DNA of 64,000 nt, taken from NCBI RefSeq assembly GCF_040529045.1, contig NZ_CP131914.1, positions 4,076,501 to 4,140,500 of the forward strand, written 5' to 3'. The DNA comes from Xanthomonas indica. Lineage in GTDB: Bacteria; Pseudomonadota; Gammaproteobacteria; Xanthomonadales; Xanthomonadaceae. This document shows positions 29,480 through 38,684 of this stretch, piece by piece (position 1 is the stretch's first letter; each line of letters begins with the position of its first letter). The position numbers were made by a program, and so were the translations under genes. The notes beneath the pieces are model-generated. The model saw only the letters and a program-made list of their open reading frames with translations. It was not told where the DNA came from and searched no databases.

Positions 29480-31159
29480 ATGCATCACGACACCAGTCTC
29501 ATCGACATCATCGCGGTCGGGCTCGCGCTCGCCTTCCTCCTTGGCACGCTGGCCCATCGCCTCAAACTCTCGCCGCTGGTCGGCTACCTGGTGGCGGGCA
29601 TCTGCGTGGGTCCGTTCACGCCGGGCTTCGTCGCCGACCAGGCCCTGGCCACCCAGCTGTCGGAACTGGGGGTGATGCTGCTGATGTTCGGGGTGGGGCT
29701 GCACTTCTCGCTCGAAGACCTGATGGAAGTGAAGTGGATCGCGATCCCCGGCGCGCTGGCGCAGATCGCGGTCGCCACCCTGCTCGGCTGGGGGCTGGCC
29801 TGGAGCATGGGCTGGCCGACCCTGCACGGCCTGGTGTTCGGCCTGGCGCTGTCGGTGGCCAGTACCGTGGTGCTGCTGCGGGCAATGGAGGAACGGCGCC
29901 TGCTGGAGACGCTGCGCGGGCGCATCGCGGTCGGCTGGCTGATCGTGGAAGACCTGGTGATGGTGCTGGCACTGGTGCTGCTGCCGGCGCTGGCCGACGT
30001 GCTCGGCGGCAAGGGCGCCGATACCGGCTCGATCCTCGGCGCGCTCGGCGTCACCCTGCTGAAGATGGCCGCGTTCGTGGCGGTGATGCTGGTGGTGGGC
30101 CGCCGCGCCATCCCGTGGGCGCTGGAAAAGGTGGCCGCGACCGGTTCGCGCGAGTTGTTCACCCTGTCGGTGCTGGCGATCGCGCTGGGCGTGGCGTTCG
30201 GCTCGGCGACCCTGTTCGGCGTGTCGTTCGCGCTGGGCGCGTTCTTCGCCGGCATGCTGCTGAAGGAATCGGAACTCAGCCACAAGGCCGCCAACGACTC
30301 GCTGCCGCTGCGCGACGCCTTCGCGGTGCTGTTCTTCGTCTCGGTGGGCATGCTGTTCGATCCGCACATCCTGCTCGAGCATCCGTGGCAGGTGCTGGCC
30401 ACCTTCCTGACCATCACCGTCGGCAAGTCGCTGGCCGCGTTCGTGATCGTGCGGGCCTTCGGCCATCCCACCGGCATCGCCCTGACCATCTCCACCAGCC
30501 TGGCGCAGATCGGCGAGTTCTCCTTCATCCTCGCCGGCCTGGGCGTGAGCCTGGCGATCCTGCCCGAGACCGGCCGCGACCTGATCCTGGCCGGCGCGCT
30601 GCTGTCGATCATCGCCAATCCGCTGCTGTTCACCTGGCTGGACCGATGGCAGGCGCGGCAGGCGGTGGAGGCGCCGGTGACGGTGGAACCGGAACTGCCG
30701 CCGGGCCCATCGCTGGACCTGGTCGACCATGCCATCGTGATCGGCTACGGCCGGGTCGGCAGCGCGCTGGCGGCGGTGTTGCGCGAGCGCGGCGTGCCGG
30801 TGCTGGTGATCGACGACAACCGCGACCACGTCGAACGCGCGCATGCCGACGGCATCCCCGGCATCCGTGGCAGCGCCGCTGCCGACCGCGTGCTGGCCGA
30901 GGCGCATCCGGAAAAGGCCAAGATCGCGATCCTGGCGATCCCGCAGCCGCTGGAGGCCGGCGAGGCCCTGGCCAAGCTGCGCGCGCTGAACCCGGCGCTG
31001 ACCCTGCTGGCGCGGGCGCACAGCGATGCCGAGGTCAAGCATCTGCTCGACCACGGCGCCGACGGCACGGTGATGGCCGAGCGCGAGCTGGCGTATTCGC
31101 TGGCGGAAATGGTGATGGCGACGCCGCCGTACCGGGGGATGCGCGCTGCCGCACGCTGA
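29480..31159 (+). CDS. ybaL: YbaL/KefB-type cation:proton antiporter with TrkA-N domain
   Basis: A 559-residue inner-membrane CPA2 transporter. About 12-13 hydrophobic segments fill residues 5-395 (LSELGVMLLMFGVGLHFS, GLALSVASTVVLLRAMEE, VSVGMLFDP). A cytoplasmic RCK/TrkA-N domain follows (about 418-540), with the nucleotide-binding motif GYGRVGS and an acidic residue in VIDDN. Kef-type proteins exchange K+ for H+ and are gated by nucleotides or glutathione adducts. The length and order match YbaL of E. coli (558 residues). No KefF/KefG partner is adjacent. Confidence 0.92.
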   Translation: MHHDTSLIDIIAVGLALAFLLGTLAHRLKLSPLVGYLVAGICVGPFTPGFVADQALATQLSELGVMLLMFGVGLHFSLEDLMEVKWIAIPGALAQIAVATLLGWGLAWSMGWPTLHGLVFGLALSVASTVVLLRAMEERRLLETLRGRIAVGWLIVEDLVMVLALVLLPALADVLGGKGADTGSILGALGVTLLKMAAFVAVMLVVGRRAIPWALEKVAATGSRELFTLSVLAIALGVAFGSATLFGVSFALGAFFAGMLLKESELSHKAANDSLPLRDAFAVLFFVSVGMLFDPHILLEHPWQVLATFLTITVGKSLAAFVIVRAFGHPTGIALTISTSLAQIGEFSFILAGLGVSLAILPETGRDLILAGALLSIIANPLLFTWLDRWQARQAVEAPVTVEPELPPGPSLDLVDHAIVIGYGRVGSALAAVLRERGVPVLVIDDNRDHVERAHADGIPGIRGSAAADRVLAEAHPEKAKIAILAIPQPLEAGEALAKLRALNPALTLLARAHSDAEVKHLLDHGADGTVMAERELAYSLAEMVMATPPYRGMRAAAR

Positions 31160-31171
31160 GGCCTTGACCGC

Positions 31172-31200
31172 AGGGATTGGGGATTAGGGATCGGGTATTC
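31172..31200. repeat. Short heptamer array (GGGATTn family)
   Basis: Three to four degenerate heptamers (GGGATTG, GGGATTA, GGGATCG, GGTATTC) begin 13 bases after the antiporter stop and are followed by GCAAAAGC, the segment that links the inverted arrays at 62574-62678. Confidence 0.8.
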
Positions 31201-31300
31201 GCAAAAGCGGCTCCTCTTCGAAGAGTGAGTCGCAGCGAGAAGCGCGGTAGCGCACAGAAAGCGTCTACAGCGGCCGTGACGACGCGCAGCGAATCTTCTT

Positions 31301-31319
31301 GATAAGCATTCTCGTTTGC
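31301..31319. promoter_or_regulatory. Fur box of the siderophore operon
   Basis: The 19-bp sequence GATAAGCATTCTCGTTTGC lies 44 bases before the first gene. Its reverse complement matches the Fur consensus GATAATGATAATCATTATC at most positions. Iron-loaded Fur bound here would repress the operon, as known for xanthoferrin synthesis in Xanthomonas. Confidence 0.75.
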
Positions 31320-31362
31320 GGCAGGATTGCGCTCCCTTCCCCAGTTCCGCTCGCCCTCCCCC

Positions 31363-32094
31363 ATGGCCTGCAAGATCGGGTTGCTCAACTCCGTGCCCAG
31401 TGCCCTGCTGTGCGAGATGTTCGGGCATGTCGGCTATGACTTTGCGGTGCTCGATCTGGAACACGTGCTGCGCTCGCCAGCCGAGCTGGAACACGCCATC
31501 CGCGCCTGCGAGCTGGGCGGCTGCGAAGCCTGGGTGCGGGTGCCCGAGGTCGATGCCAAGCTGATCGGCCGGGTGCTCGACGCTGGCGCCCGCGGCGTGG
31601 TCCTGGCCGGGCTGGACAGCGCCGAACAGGCCAAGCGCGCGGTCGCCGCCGCGCACTTCCCGCCGCACGGCCGCCGCGGCATCACCGGTGGCCGCGTCAC
31701 CGGCTTCGGCAGCGTGGCCCTGGCCGACTACATCGCCCGCAGCCGCGAGCGCCTGCGCGTGATCCCGATGATCGAGAGCGCCGCCGGCGTGCGCGCGCTG
31801 CCGCAGATCCTGCAGGTACCCGGCGTGTCGCTGGTGATGGAAGGCGCGCTCGACCTGGCGCTGGACCTGGGCGTCGGCCCGCAGCCCACCCACCCGCAGG
31901 TCTGGGATCACCTGCTGGCGATCGATGCGGCCTGCCGCGCCGCCGGCGTTCCGTTCTGCCCCAATCCCCGCGACGCCGCACAGCGCGCGCACTGGCTGGT
32001 GCAACCGGACCTGCAGTGGCTGTTCGCCGGCGAAGACCGCGCGCTGCTGCAGGCCGCATTGCGCCAGCGCGCAGCCGACCTGCGCCGTCCCTGA
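31363..32094 (+). CDS. HpcH/HpaI-family enzyme, SbnG-like (siderophore citrate supply)
   Basis: A 243-residue TIM-barrel protein of the HpcH/HpaI aldolase / citrate lyase beta family. It shows FAVLDLEH near the N terminus, GRRGITGGRVTGFG (about 105-118), the metal-ligand stretch VIPMIES and VSLVMEGALDLALDLG. In Staphylococcus the family member SbnG is a citrate synthase dedicated to a siderophore. Citrate is a building block of vibrioferrin-type siderophores, so the same job is inferred here from its place as first gene after the Fur box. The start MACKIGL (31363) is chosen over an upstream in-frame start for best family fit. Substrate is not proven. Confidence 0.78.
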   Translation: MACKIGLLNSVPSALLCEMFGHVGYDFAVLDLEHVLRSPAELEHAIRACELGGCEAWVRVPEVDAKLIGRVLDAGARGVVLAGLDSAEQAKRAVAAAHFPPHGRRGITGGRVTGFGSVALADYIARSRERLRVIPMIESAAGVRALPQILQVPGVSLVMEGALDLALDLGVGPQPTHPQVWDHLLAIDAACRAAGVPFCPNPRDAAQRAHWLVQPDLQWLFAGEDRALLQAALRQRAADLRRP

Positions 32095-32122
32095 CCGTTT
32101 TCGTGCCTTTGGAGTCGTCGTC

Positions 32123-34249
32123 TTGATCGCTTCGCTTTCCCCTTCGCTGCTGGCCGTCGCCCTCGTCGCCGCCATGCTCGCTCCCACCAGCGTGCGCGCC
32201 GAGGACGTCCCGCCCGATGCCGACGCGCAGGCGCGGATCCGCCAACTCGACGCGGTGCAGGTGCAGGGCAGCCTGCTCGGCCGCTCCACCGTCGAGGACG
32301 TGCAGCACTACGCCGGCAGCCGCCAGGTGATCGACAGCACGCAGCTGCGCACCGGCGCCAACCGCTCGCTGGACGAGGCGCTGCAGAAGGTGCCGGGCAT
32401 CAAGGTGTTCGACGAGACCGGCACCGGCGCGCTGCCGCAGATCATGCTGCGCGGCCTGTACGAGAGCCGCAGCGGCCGCGTACAGGTGCTGGAGGACGGC
32501 ATTCCGCTGGCGCTGGCGCCGTACGGGCAGACCAGCCTGTCGCTGTTCCCGGTCGGCATGAACCAGATCGACCGCATCGACATCGTGCGCGGCGGCGCCG
32601 CGGTGCAGTACGGCCCCAACAACGTCGGCGGCGTGATCAACCTGATCAGCCCGGACATCCCCACCACCTGGACCACCACGCTGGGCCAGAAGGTCACCGC
32701 TGGCGGCGCCGGGCATTACCTGAGCGACACCGCGATCAGCACCGGCGGCTACGCCAGCGAGACCTTCGGCCTGCAACTGGATGCGAACTGGACCAAGGGC
32801 GACTATTGGCGTGAACACAGCGCCACCGACATCAAGAACCTGCGCCTGCGCGCAGAGTGGTGGCTGGCGCCGGACAAGCTGCTCAAGGCCAGCGTGCAGC
32901 GCTATGTCGCCGACATGGACATGGCCGGCGCCTTGTCCACCGCCGACTACCTGCGCAATCCGCGCCAGTCGACGCGGCCGCTGGATGCATTCACCGGCCG
33001 TACCACCCGCGCCTCGCTGGTCTACCAGCAGGACTTCGGCGACGTGGGGCCGTTCCAGGACCTGCGCCTGGACTGGAGCAACTTCAGCGCGCGCAGCAGC
33101 CGCAACTTCATCGTCGGCATGCGTTCGGCCTCCAGCGAGACCTGGCGCCCCGACCTGCCGCCGCAACTGCGGCAGAGCGCGCCGCGCGATTTCCGGGTCT
33201 ACGGCAGCGAACCGCGGCTGAGCTGGACGATGGGCGACGCGGTGCGCCAGCAGTGGACGCTCGGCGCGCGCGCGATCAACGAGGACATCGACTTCCTGGT
33301 CGGCAACACCCGCCTCAGCAACGGCGTCTACACCCTGGTGCGCGACTGGCGCTTCAAGGATCGCGGCGCGGCGGCCTACGTCAGCAACGCGATCGCGTTC
33401 GCCGACGGGCGCGTCACCGTCACCCCTGGCCTGCGCTACGAGCAGGTCGATTCGCGCTACTACAACCTGGCCAGCGGCGCGCGCACGCGCAACAAGACCG
33501 ACGACGTGTTGCCCGGCCTGACCCTGGGTTTCCAGGCCAGCCCGCAGTGGTACCTGTACGCCGACGGCCAGCGCTCGCTGCGCGCGCCGCAGGTCACCCA
33601 GATCATCTTCGGCGACAACCTCGACGCCGAACTGGCCTGGAACTACGAGGCTGGCGCGCGCTACCAGCCCAACGAGCGCACCCGTGTGCAGTTCGGCGGC
33701 TACCTGATCGACTTCGATCAGCAAATCCAGCTCGACAACACCACCCGCACCTACCGCAACCTCGGCAAGACCCGCCACCAGGGCGGCGAAGTGGAAGTGC
33801 AGTGGAGCCCGGCGCACCTGCGCGCGCTGACCCTCAACGCCGGCTACGCCTACCTGGACGCGCGGCAGGAATCGGGCGTGTACGACGGCAATCGCGTGCC
33901 CTACACCTCGCGCAACCAGCTCACCCTCGGCGCGTCGTACCGGCCCGAATCCGGTCATACCACCGTCGCCGTTTCCAGCTATTACTTCAGCCGTGCCTTC
34001 AGCGATGCGGCCAACACCGTGCAGGAGAACGCGATCGCCTCGGTCGGCGAACTGCCCTCCTACTGGGTGTGGAACGCGCAGCTGAGCCAGGTGCTCAGCG
34101 AAGGGACCAGCGGCAAGCTCAGCGCGTCGCTGGCGGTCAACAACCTGTTCGATCGCAAGTACTGGTACCGCGGCATCGACACCAGCCCCTGGGGCCGGCA
34201 GCCGGCGCCGGGCCGCAGCGTCACCGTCGGCCTCGAGTACACGTTCTGA
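32123..34249 (+). CDS. xsuA: TonB-dependent ferric-siderophore receptor (xanthoferrin type)
   Basis: A 708-residue outer-membrane receptor. I infer a TTG start at 32123: GGAG lies 8 bases upstream, and a good signal peptide (IASLSPSLLAVALVAAMLAP, then TSVRAED) follows at once; no ATG fits. The plug (about 40-165) carries VPGIKVFDE, QIMLRGLYESRSG and IDIVRGGAAVQYGPNNVGG; the barrel ends SVTVGLEYTF. It lies 28 bases after the SbnG-like gene and before the biosynthesis genes, the place of pvuA/xsuA receptors in vibrioferrin/xanthoferrin clusters. It would take up Fe(III)-xanthoferrin with TonB energy under Fur control. Confidence 0.88.
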   Translation: MIASLSPSLLAVALVAAMLAPTSVRAEDVPPDADAQARIRQLDAVQVQGSLLGRSTVEDVQHYAGSRQVIDSTQLRTGANRSLDEALQKVPGIKVFDETGTGALPQIMLRGLYESRSGRVQVLEDGIPLALAPYGQTSLSLFPVGMNQIDRIDIVRGGAAVQYGPNNVGGVINLISPDIPTTWTTTLGQKVTAGGAGHYLSDTAISTGGYASETFGLQLDANWTKGDYWREHSATDIKNLRLRAEWWLAPDKLLKASVQRYVADMDMAGALSTADYLRNPRQSTRPLDAFTGRTTRASLVYQQDFGDVGPFQDLRLDWSNFSARSSRNFIVGMRSASSETWRPDLPPQLRQSAPRDFRVYGSEPRLSWTMGDAVRQQWTLGARAINEDIDFLVGNTRLSNGVYTLVRDWRFKDRGAAAYVSNAIAFADGRVTVTPGLRYEQVDSRYYNLASGARTRNKTDDVLPGLTLGFQASPQWYLYADGQRSLRAPQVTQIIFGDNLDAELAWNYEAGARYQPNERTRVQFGGYLIDFDQQIQLDNTTRTYRNLGKTRHQGGEVEVQWSPAHLRALTLNAGYAYLDARQESGVYDGNRVPYTSRNQLTLGASYRPESGHTTVAVSSYYFSRAFSDAANTVQENAIASVGELPSYWVWNAQLSQVLSEGTSGKLSASLAVNNLFDRKYWYRGIDTSPWGRQPAPGRSVTVGLEYTF

Positions 34250-34495
34250 TCCATCCCGGCGTCGGACGACGACGCCGGACGCCGCACCACCGCGCGCCAG
34301 CACGGCGCGCCGCCGCCCGCGGGAGACGCGGGCCAGTGCAACGGACGCAGCCGCGTCCTTCCCTACCCAGCGCGCGCCCGATGCGATGCGCCAGGCAACC
34401 ACGCGACCCTGCCGCAGCCGCGGCGCATGCCTCCCGTGTCCGCCTCCGCGCGGCCGCGCCGGCGTGCGTGCGCCTGCGCCCGACGAGACCCGCAC

Positions 34496-35722
34496 ATGAC
34501 CCCGCACGACGCTCCCCTGCTGATCCTCAGCCACGTCTGCCACCCGGCGGTGACCGATGGCTTCCTTCCCGCCGCGCAGCGCCTGGGCGTGCCGGTGCTG
34601 CTGTTGACCGACCACCGCCACGCCCACCTCGACCACTTCCGCCGCCATCCGCCCGCCGCACCGGTGCAGGTGCTGGAGTGCGACGTGTTCAATCCGCTGG
34701 GCGTGCTCGACCTGCTCGGCAGCCTGCCGCAGCCGCCGCGCGCGGTGTTCAGCAACAGCGACCACCTGCAGACCAGCGCCGCCGTGGTCGCCGCCGCGCT
34801 CGGCGTGCCCGGCAAGGACTGGCAGGTCTGCTACGCGGCCAAGAACAAGGCGGCGATGCGCCAGCGCTTGCGCGCACTCGGCCTGCCGACGCCGTGGTTC
34901 TGCAGCCTGGCGCCGGGCGCGACGGCGCCGGCGCAGGTCTCCTGGCCGCTGATCGCCAAGCCGCGCGAAGGCGTGGCGAGCATGGACGTGCGCCACTGCG
35001 CCGACGCGACGGCGCTGCAGGCCTACCTCGACGATTTCTGGCAGCGCCACCCGCAGCGCAGCGTGCTGCTGGAAAGCGTGCTGGACGGCCCGCTGTTCAC
35101 CCTGGAAACGCTCGGCGACGGGCGCAGCCTGCAGCCGATCGGCGGCTTCGACGTGAAACTGTCGGCACCGCCGCATTTCGTCGAGTGCGAGGCGCGCTGG
35201 CGCGGCGCCACCGACACGCCGGTGCTGCAGCAGGCGCTGGCGCAACTGCAGGCGTTCGGCATCGGCTTCGGCGTGTGCCACAGCGAATTCATCCTCACCG
35301 CCGACGGCCCGGTGCTGGTGGAGATCAACTACCGCAGCATCGGCGACGGCCGCGAATTCCTGCTCGACCGGCTGTTCGGCGGGCACTGGTTCGACAGCGT
35401 GCTCGGCCTGCACCTGGGCCGGCCGCTGCCGACGCTGCAGGCGCGCCGCGCGCACGCCCTGGTGCGCTACTACGTGGCCGAGCACGACGGCACGCTGGCG
35501 GTGGCCAGCGCCGACCACGGCAGCAGCGACACACATTGGGAGGCGCGCTACCGGCGCCTGCGGCAACCCGGCGACGCGATCCGCCTGAGCCACTCCAACA
35601 AGGATTACCTGGGCGTGCTGGACGTGCTCGCCGACACCGAATCGGACCTGCAGCGAGCGCTGGCCAGCACCGAGGCGGCCCTGCACTGGCGCATCGACAC
35701 CACCACCGGAGTGGCGGCATGA
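34496..35722 (+). CDS. xssA: ATP-grasp ligase of siderophore synthesis (PvsA-like)
   Basis: A 408-residue cytoplasmic enzyme with an ATP-grasp fold: N-terminal Rossmann-like region (PLLILSHVCHP), the lid/Lys segment PLIAKPREGVAS (about 160-172), and metal-binding residues in VLVEINYRSIGDGREF. In vibrioferrin synthesis PvsA is the ATP-grasp member that joins an amino-acid unit to a carboxylate. The ATG at 34496 (MTPHDAP) is the likely start; upstream sequence is low-complexity. About 245 bases separate it from the receptor gene, so a second promoter is possible. Its TGA overlaps the next ATG (ATGA), indicating translational coupling. Confidence 0.88.
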   Translation: MTPHDAPLLILSHVCHPAVTDGFLPAAQRLGVPVLLLTDHRHAHLDHFRRHPPAAPVQVLECDVFNPLGVLDLLGSLPQPPRAVFSNSDHLQTSAAVVAAALGVPGKDWQVCYAAKNKAAMRQRLRALGLPTPWFCSLAPGATAPAQVSWPLIAKPREGVASMDVRHCADATALQAYLDDFWQRHPQRSVLLESVLDGPLFTLETLGDGRSLQPIGGFDVKLSAPPHFVECEARWRGATDTPVLQQALAQLQAFGIGFGVCHSEFILTADGPVLVEINYRSIGDGREFLLDRLFGGHWFDSVLGLHLGRPLPTLQARRAHALVRYYVAEHDGTLAVASADHGSSDTHWEARYRRLRQPGDAIRLSHSNKDYLGVLDVLADTESDLQRALASTEAALHWRIDTTTGVAA

Positions 35723-37515
35723 GCCAGGACGCCGATCGCCGTTACATCGACCTGCGCGTGATCGATGCCTGCCTGCGCGAAGACCTGCGCGGCATCGTCA
35801 GCCGCGGCGCCGCCGCCACGCCGCCGCCGGCGGTGCTCGCCGCCTGGGCGCAGGCGCCGCTGCCCGCGGATGCCACCTGGTGGCGCATCGCGCACCTGCC
35901 CGACGGCGAACTGTGGCTGCCGCTGCGCCGCGCCGGCTACCTGCAGACCGTGAGCGCCTGCAGCGACGGCTGGGTGCTGCACACCGGGCAGCACAGCGCC
36001 TACGAATCCGGCGCCGCGCAGTGGCTGGCGCGGCTGGGCTCCGGACTCGACATGGAAACCCAGGCGCTGCACCGCGCCTACGTCGAGGAAGCCGACTGCG
36101 CAGTGCGCCAGCGCGCGCTGGCGCGGCAGGCCTACACGCAGCAACAGCCCCTGCTGGCCACCGCGCTGGACGCGGCCGACGCGCACGAACGCGCCTACCG
36201 CTGCGAACAACTGGCCAGCCACCGCGACCACCCGTTCTATCCCAGCGCGCGTGCCAAGCTCGGCCTGGACGACGCCGACCTGCCGCGCTACGCGCCGGAG
36301 TTCGGCCCCAGCTTCGCGCTGCGCTGGCTGGCGCTGCCGGCCGCGCAGGTCACCCAGACCACGCCGCCACCGGCCTTCTGGCCGCGCCCGAGCATGCTCG
36401 GCCTGGACCCGACGCTGGACGCCGATCACGTCGCCTGGCCGCTGCATCCGCTGATCTTCGCGCGGCTGGGCGAGGACAGCTTCGCCGTGCCCGAGGGCGC
36501 GATCGCCGCGCCGCAGCCGTGGCTGCAGGTACGCCCGTCGCTGTCGCTGCGCACGGTGATTCCGCTGGCGTTTCCCGATCATCACCTGAAGCTGCCGGTG
36601 CCGATGCGCACGCTCGGCGCGCTCAACCTGCGCCTGATCAAGCCGTCGACGCTGTACGACGGGCACTGGTTCGAACGCGTGCTGCGCGACCTCGCCGCGC
36701 ACGATCCGGCGCTGGGCGAACGCTACCTGCACGTGGACGAGGCGCATGCCGGCCATGTCGGCGAGACCCGGCACCTGTCCTACCTGCTGCGCCGCTATCC
36801 GGCGCTGCCGGAGGCGACCCTGGTCCCCGTGGCCGGTCTGTGCGCGGCGCTGCCGGACGGCCGGCCGCTGGCCGTGCACCTGGCCGAGCGCTTCCATGGC
36901 GGCGACCTCACCGCCTGGTGGGACAGCTACCTGGCGCTGATGTGCGAGGTGCACCTGCGGCTGTGGCTGCGCTACGGCATCGCGCTGGAGGCCAACCAGC
37001 AGAACAGCGTGCTGATCTACGCCGCCGGGCGCGCGCCGCGGTTGCTGCTCAAGGACAACGATGCGGCGCGGGTGCTGCTGTCGCGGCTGCACGCGCAACG
37101 GCCGGCGCTGGCCGCGTTGGGTACGCCGCGCGACACACGCATCGCGGTGCAGGACGACACCGCGCTGGCGCGGATGTTCTGCACCATCATTTTGCAGCTG
37201 GATCTGCAGGCGGTGCTCGAAGGACTTGCGGAATGGCAGCCGGGACTGCGCGCAACGCTCTACGCGCTGCTGCGCGCGCGCCTGCACGGCACCCTGCGTA
37301 CCTTGCGCGAAGAGGGCATCGATATCGCCCCGGCGCAGACGCTGCTGGATGCACCGAAGCTGCCGGTGAAGTACCTGCTCAGCGCCGGCAGCCTGCTCGG
37401 CAAGCAGATCACCGGCGCGGCGGACATCAACAAGTTCTACGGCGACAGCGCGCCCAACCTGCTGCGCGAGGATGCGCTGGCGGCGCGCGCGGCCGCGGCC
37501 GGGGCGGCGCGATGA
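35719..37515 (+). CDS. xssB: NIS siderophore synthetase (IucA/IucC family, PvsB-like)
   Basis: A 598-residue NRPS-independent siderophore synthetase, which adenylates a carboxylate of citrate or a derivative and joins it to an amine or alcohol. Family marks are HRDHPFYPSARAKLG (about 171-185), RPSLSLRTV, KLPVPMRTLGALNLR and EANQQNSVLIY followed by LLLKDND, which line the ATP and citrate site. A C-terminal FhuF-like region has LPVKYLLSAGSLLGKQI. It overlaps the preceding gene by ATGA and the exporter gene after it by ATGA. With the second NIS synthetase it would complete the xanthoferrin skeleton. Confidence 0.93.
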   Translation: MSQDADRRYIDLRVIDACLREDLRGIVSRGAAATPPPAVLAAWAQAPLPADATWWRIAHLPDGELWLPLRRAGYLQTVSACSDGWVLHTGQHSAYESGAAQWLARLGSGLDMETQALHRAYVEEADCAVRQRALARQAYTQQQPLLATALDAADAHERAYRCEQLASHRDHPFYPSARAKLGLDDADLPRYAPEFGPSFALRWLALPAAQVTQTTPPPAFWPRPSMLGLDPTLDADHVAWPLHPLIFARLGEDSFAVPEGAIAAPQPWLQVRPSLSLRTVIPLAFPDHHLKLPVPMRTLGALNLRLIKPSTLYDGHWFERVLRDLAAHDPALGERYLHVDEAHAGHVGETRHLSYLLRRYPALPEATLVPVAGLCAALPDGRPLAVHLAERFHGGDLTAWWDSYLALMCEVHLRLWLRYGIALEANQQNSVLIYAAGRAPRLLLKDNDAARVLLSRLHAQRPALAALGTPRDTRIAVQDDTALARMFCTIILQLDLQAVLEGLAEWQPGLRATLYALLRARLHGTLRTLREEGIDIAPAQTLLDAPKLPVKYLLSAGSLLGKQITGAADINKFYGDSAPNLLREDALAARAAAAGAAR

Positions 37516-38684
37516 AGCGCCTGCTCGGCCCGGTGCTGGCCGCGCACTACCTGGCCGCCTTCACCGCGCTGGGCATGCCGCTGTTCCTGCCGCAGGTGCT
37601 GCAGCAGCTGGCGCCGGGCGCGGCGATCGGCTGGAGCGGCGTGCTCTACGTGCTGCCGACCCTGTGCACCGCGCTCACCGCCAGCGCCTGGGGCCGGCTG
37701 GCGGATCGCTACGGACGCAAGCGCTCGCTGCTGCGCGCGCAGCTCGGCCTGGCGCTGGGCTTCGTCATGGCCGGCTTCGCGCCGAACCTGGGCTGGCTGG
37801 TCGCCGGCCTGGTCGTGCAGGGCGCCTGCGGCGGCTCGCTGGCCGCGACCAACGCCTATCTCAGCAGCCAGGCGCAGAGTGGCTCGCTGGCGCGGGCGCT
37901 GGACTGGACCCAGTTCTCGGCGCGGCTGGCGATGGTCACCGCCCCGGCGCTGCTCGGCCTGGCCACCGCGCTGGGGCCGGCGCAGTCGCTCTACCGCTAT
38001 CTGGCGCTGCTGCCGCTGCTCGCCTTCGCGCTGAGCTGGCGCTTGCCGGCCGATCCGCCGCGCGCACCGGCGTCACGCGCGTCCACGCCCGCCGCGCCAC
38101 ACCTGGATGCGGCGCAGCGCCGCCAGCGCTGGGCGCTGTGGACCACGCAGTTCCTGTTCTGCTTCGCGATGGTGGTGACGTTTCCGTACTTCCTGCCGTA
38201 TGCGCAGGCGCACGGCATCGGCAGCAGCGCGGTCGCAGGCCTGCTGTACAGCCTGCCGCACCTGGTCTACCTGGTGTTGATGCCGTGCTGGCGCGGTCGC
38301 GACCACCGCACCTCGCCGCTGCCGGCGGGGCTGGCGCTGTTCGCGCTGGCCTGCCTGCTGCAGATCGCGCCGCCGGCGCCGGGCTGGTTGATCGCGGCGC
38401 GGCTGCTGTTTGGCCTGGGCATGTGGATGGCGCTGCGCGGCCTCAACCGCAGCCTGGCCGAGATCGCCGGCGGGCACGGCGCCGGCCAGTTGTTCGGCCG
38501 TTTCGATGCCGCCGGCAAGTGCGCCGGCGTCGCCGGCGGCGCCCTCGCCGGCGCCCTGGTGCAAGGCCATGGCCTGGCCGTGCCGTTCCTCGCCGCCGCC
38601 GCGGCCGCCCTGCTGGCGCTGCTGCCGGCCCTGATGCTCACGTCCGTTCGGAGAACCGTCCATGTCCCCGTTGCCGATGCATGA
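37512..38684 (+). CDS. xssC: MFS siderophore exporter (PvsC-like)
   Basis: A 390-residue inner-membrane major-facilitator protein with about 12 hydrophobic segments. The MFS signature GRLADRYGRKRSL lies between helices 2 and 3. Its position between the two NIS synthetase genes is that of pvsC in the vibrioferrin operon, which exports the finished siderophore. Start and stop are tightly fixed: ATGA overlap with xssB upstream and a 23-base overlap with xssD downstream. Confidence 0.9.
   Translation: MKRLLGPVLAAHYLAAFTALGMPLFLPQVLQQLAPGAAIGWSGVLYVLPTLCTALTASAWGRLADRYGRKRSLLRAQLGLALGFVMAGFAPNLGWLVAGLVVQGACGGSLAATNAYLSSQAQSGSLARALDWTQFSARLAMVTAPALLGLATALGPAQSLYRYLALLPLLAFALSWRLPADPPRAPASRASTPAAPHLDAAQRRQRWALWTTQFLFCFAMVVTFPYFLPYAQAHGIGSSAVAGLLYSLPHLVYLVLMPCWRGRDHRTSPLPAGLALFALACLLQIAPPAPGWLIAARLLFGLGMWMALRGLNRSLAEIAGGHGAGQLFGRFDAAGKCAGVAGGALAGALVQGHGLAVPFLAAAAAALLALLPALMLTSVRRTVHVPVADA

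Noticed and set aside
31697-35686. A 1329-codon minus-strand frame across the siderophore region
   Set aside because: It runs antisense through the receptor and ATP-grasp genes, has repetitive RAVL-type composition and no recognisable motif; both sense genes are certain.
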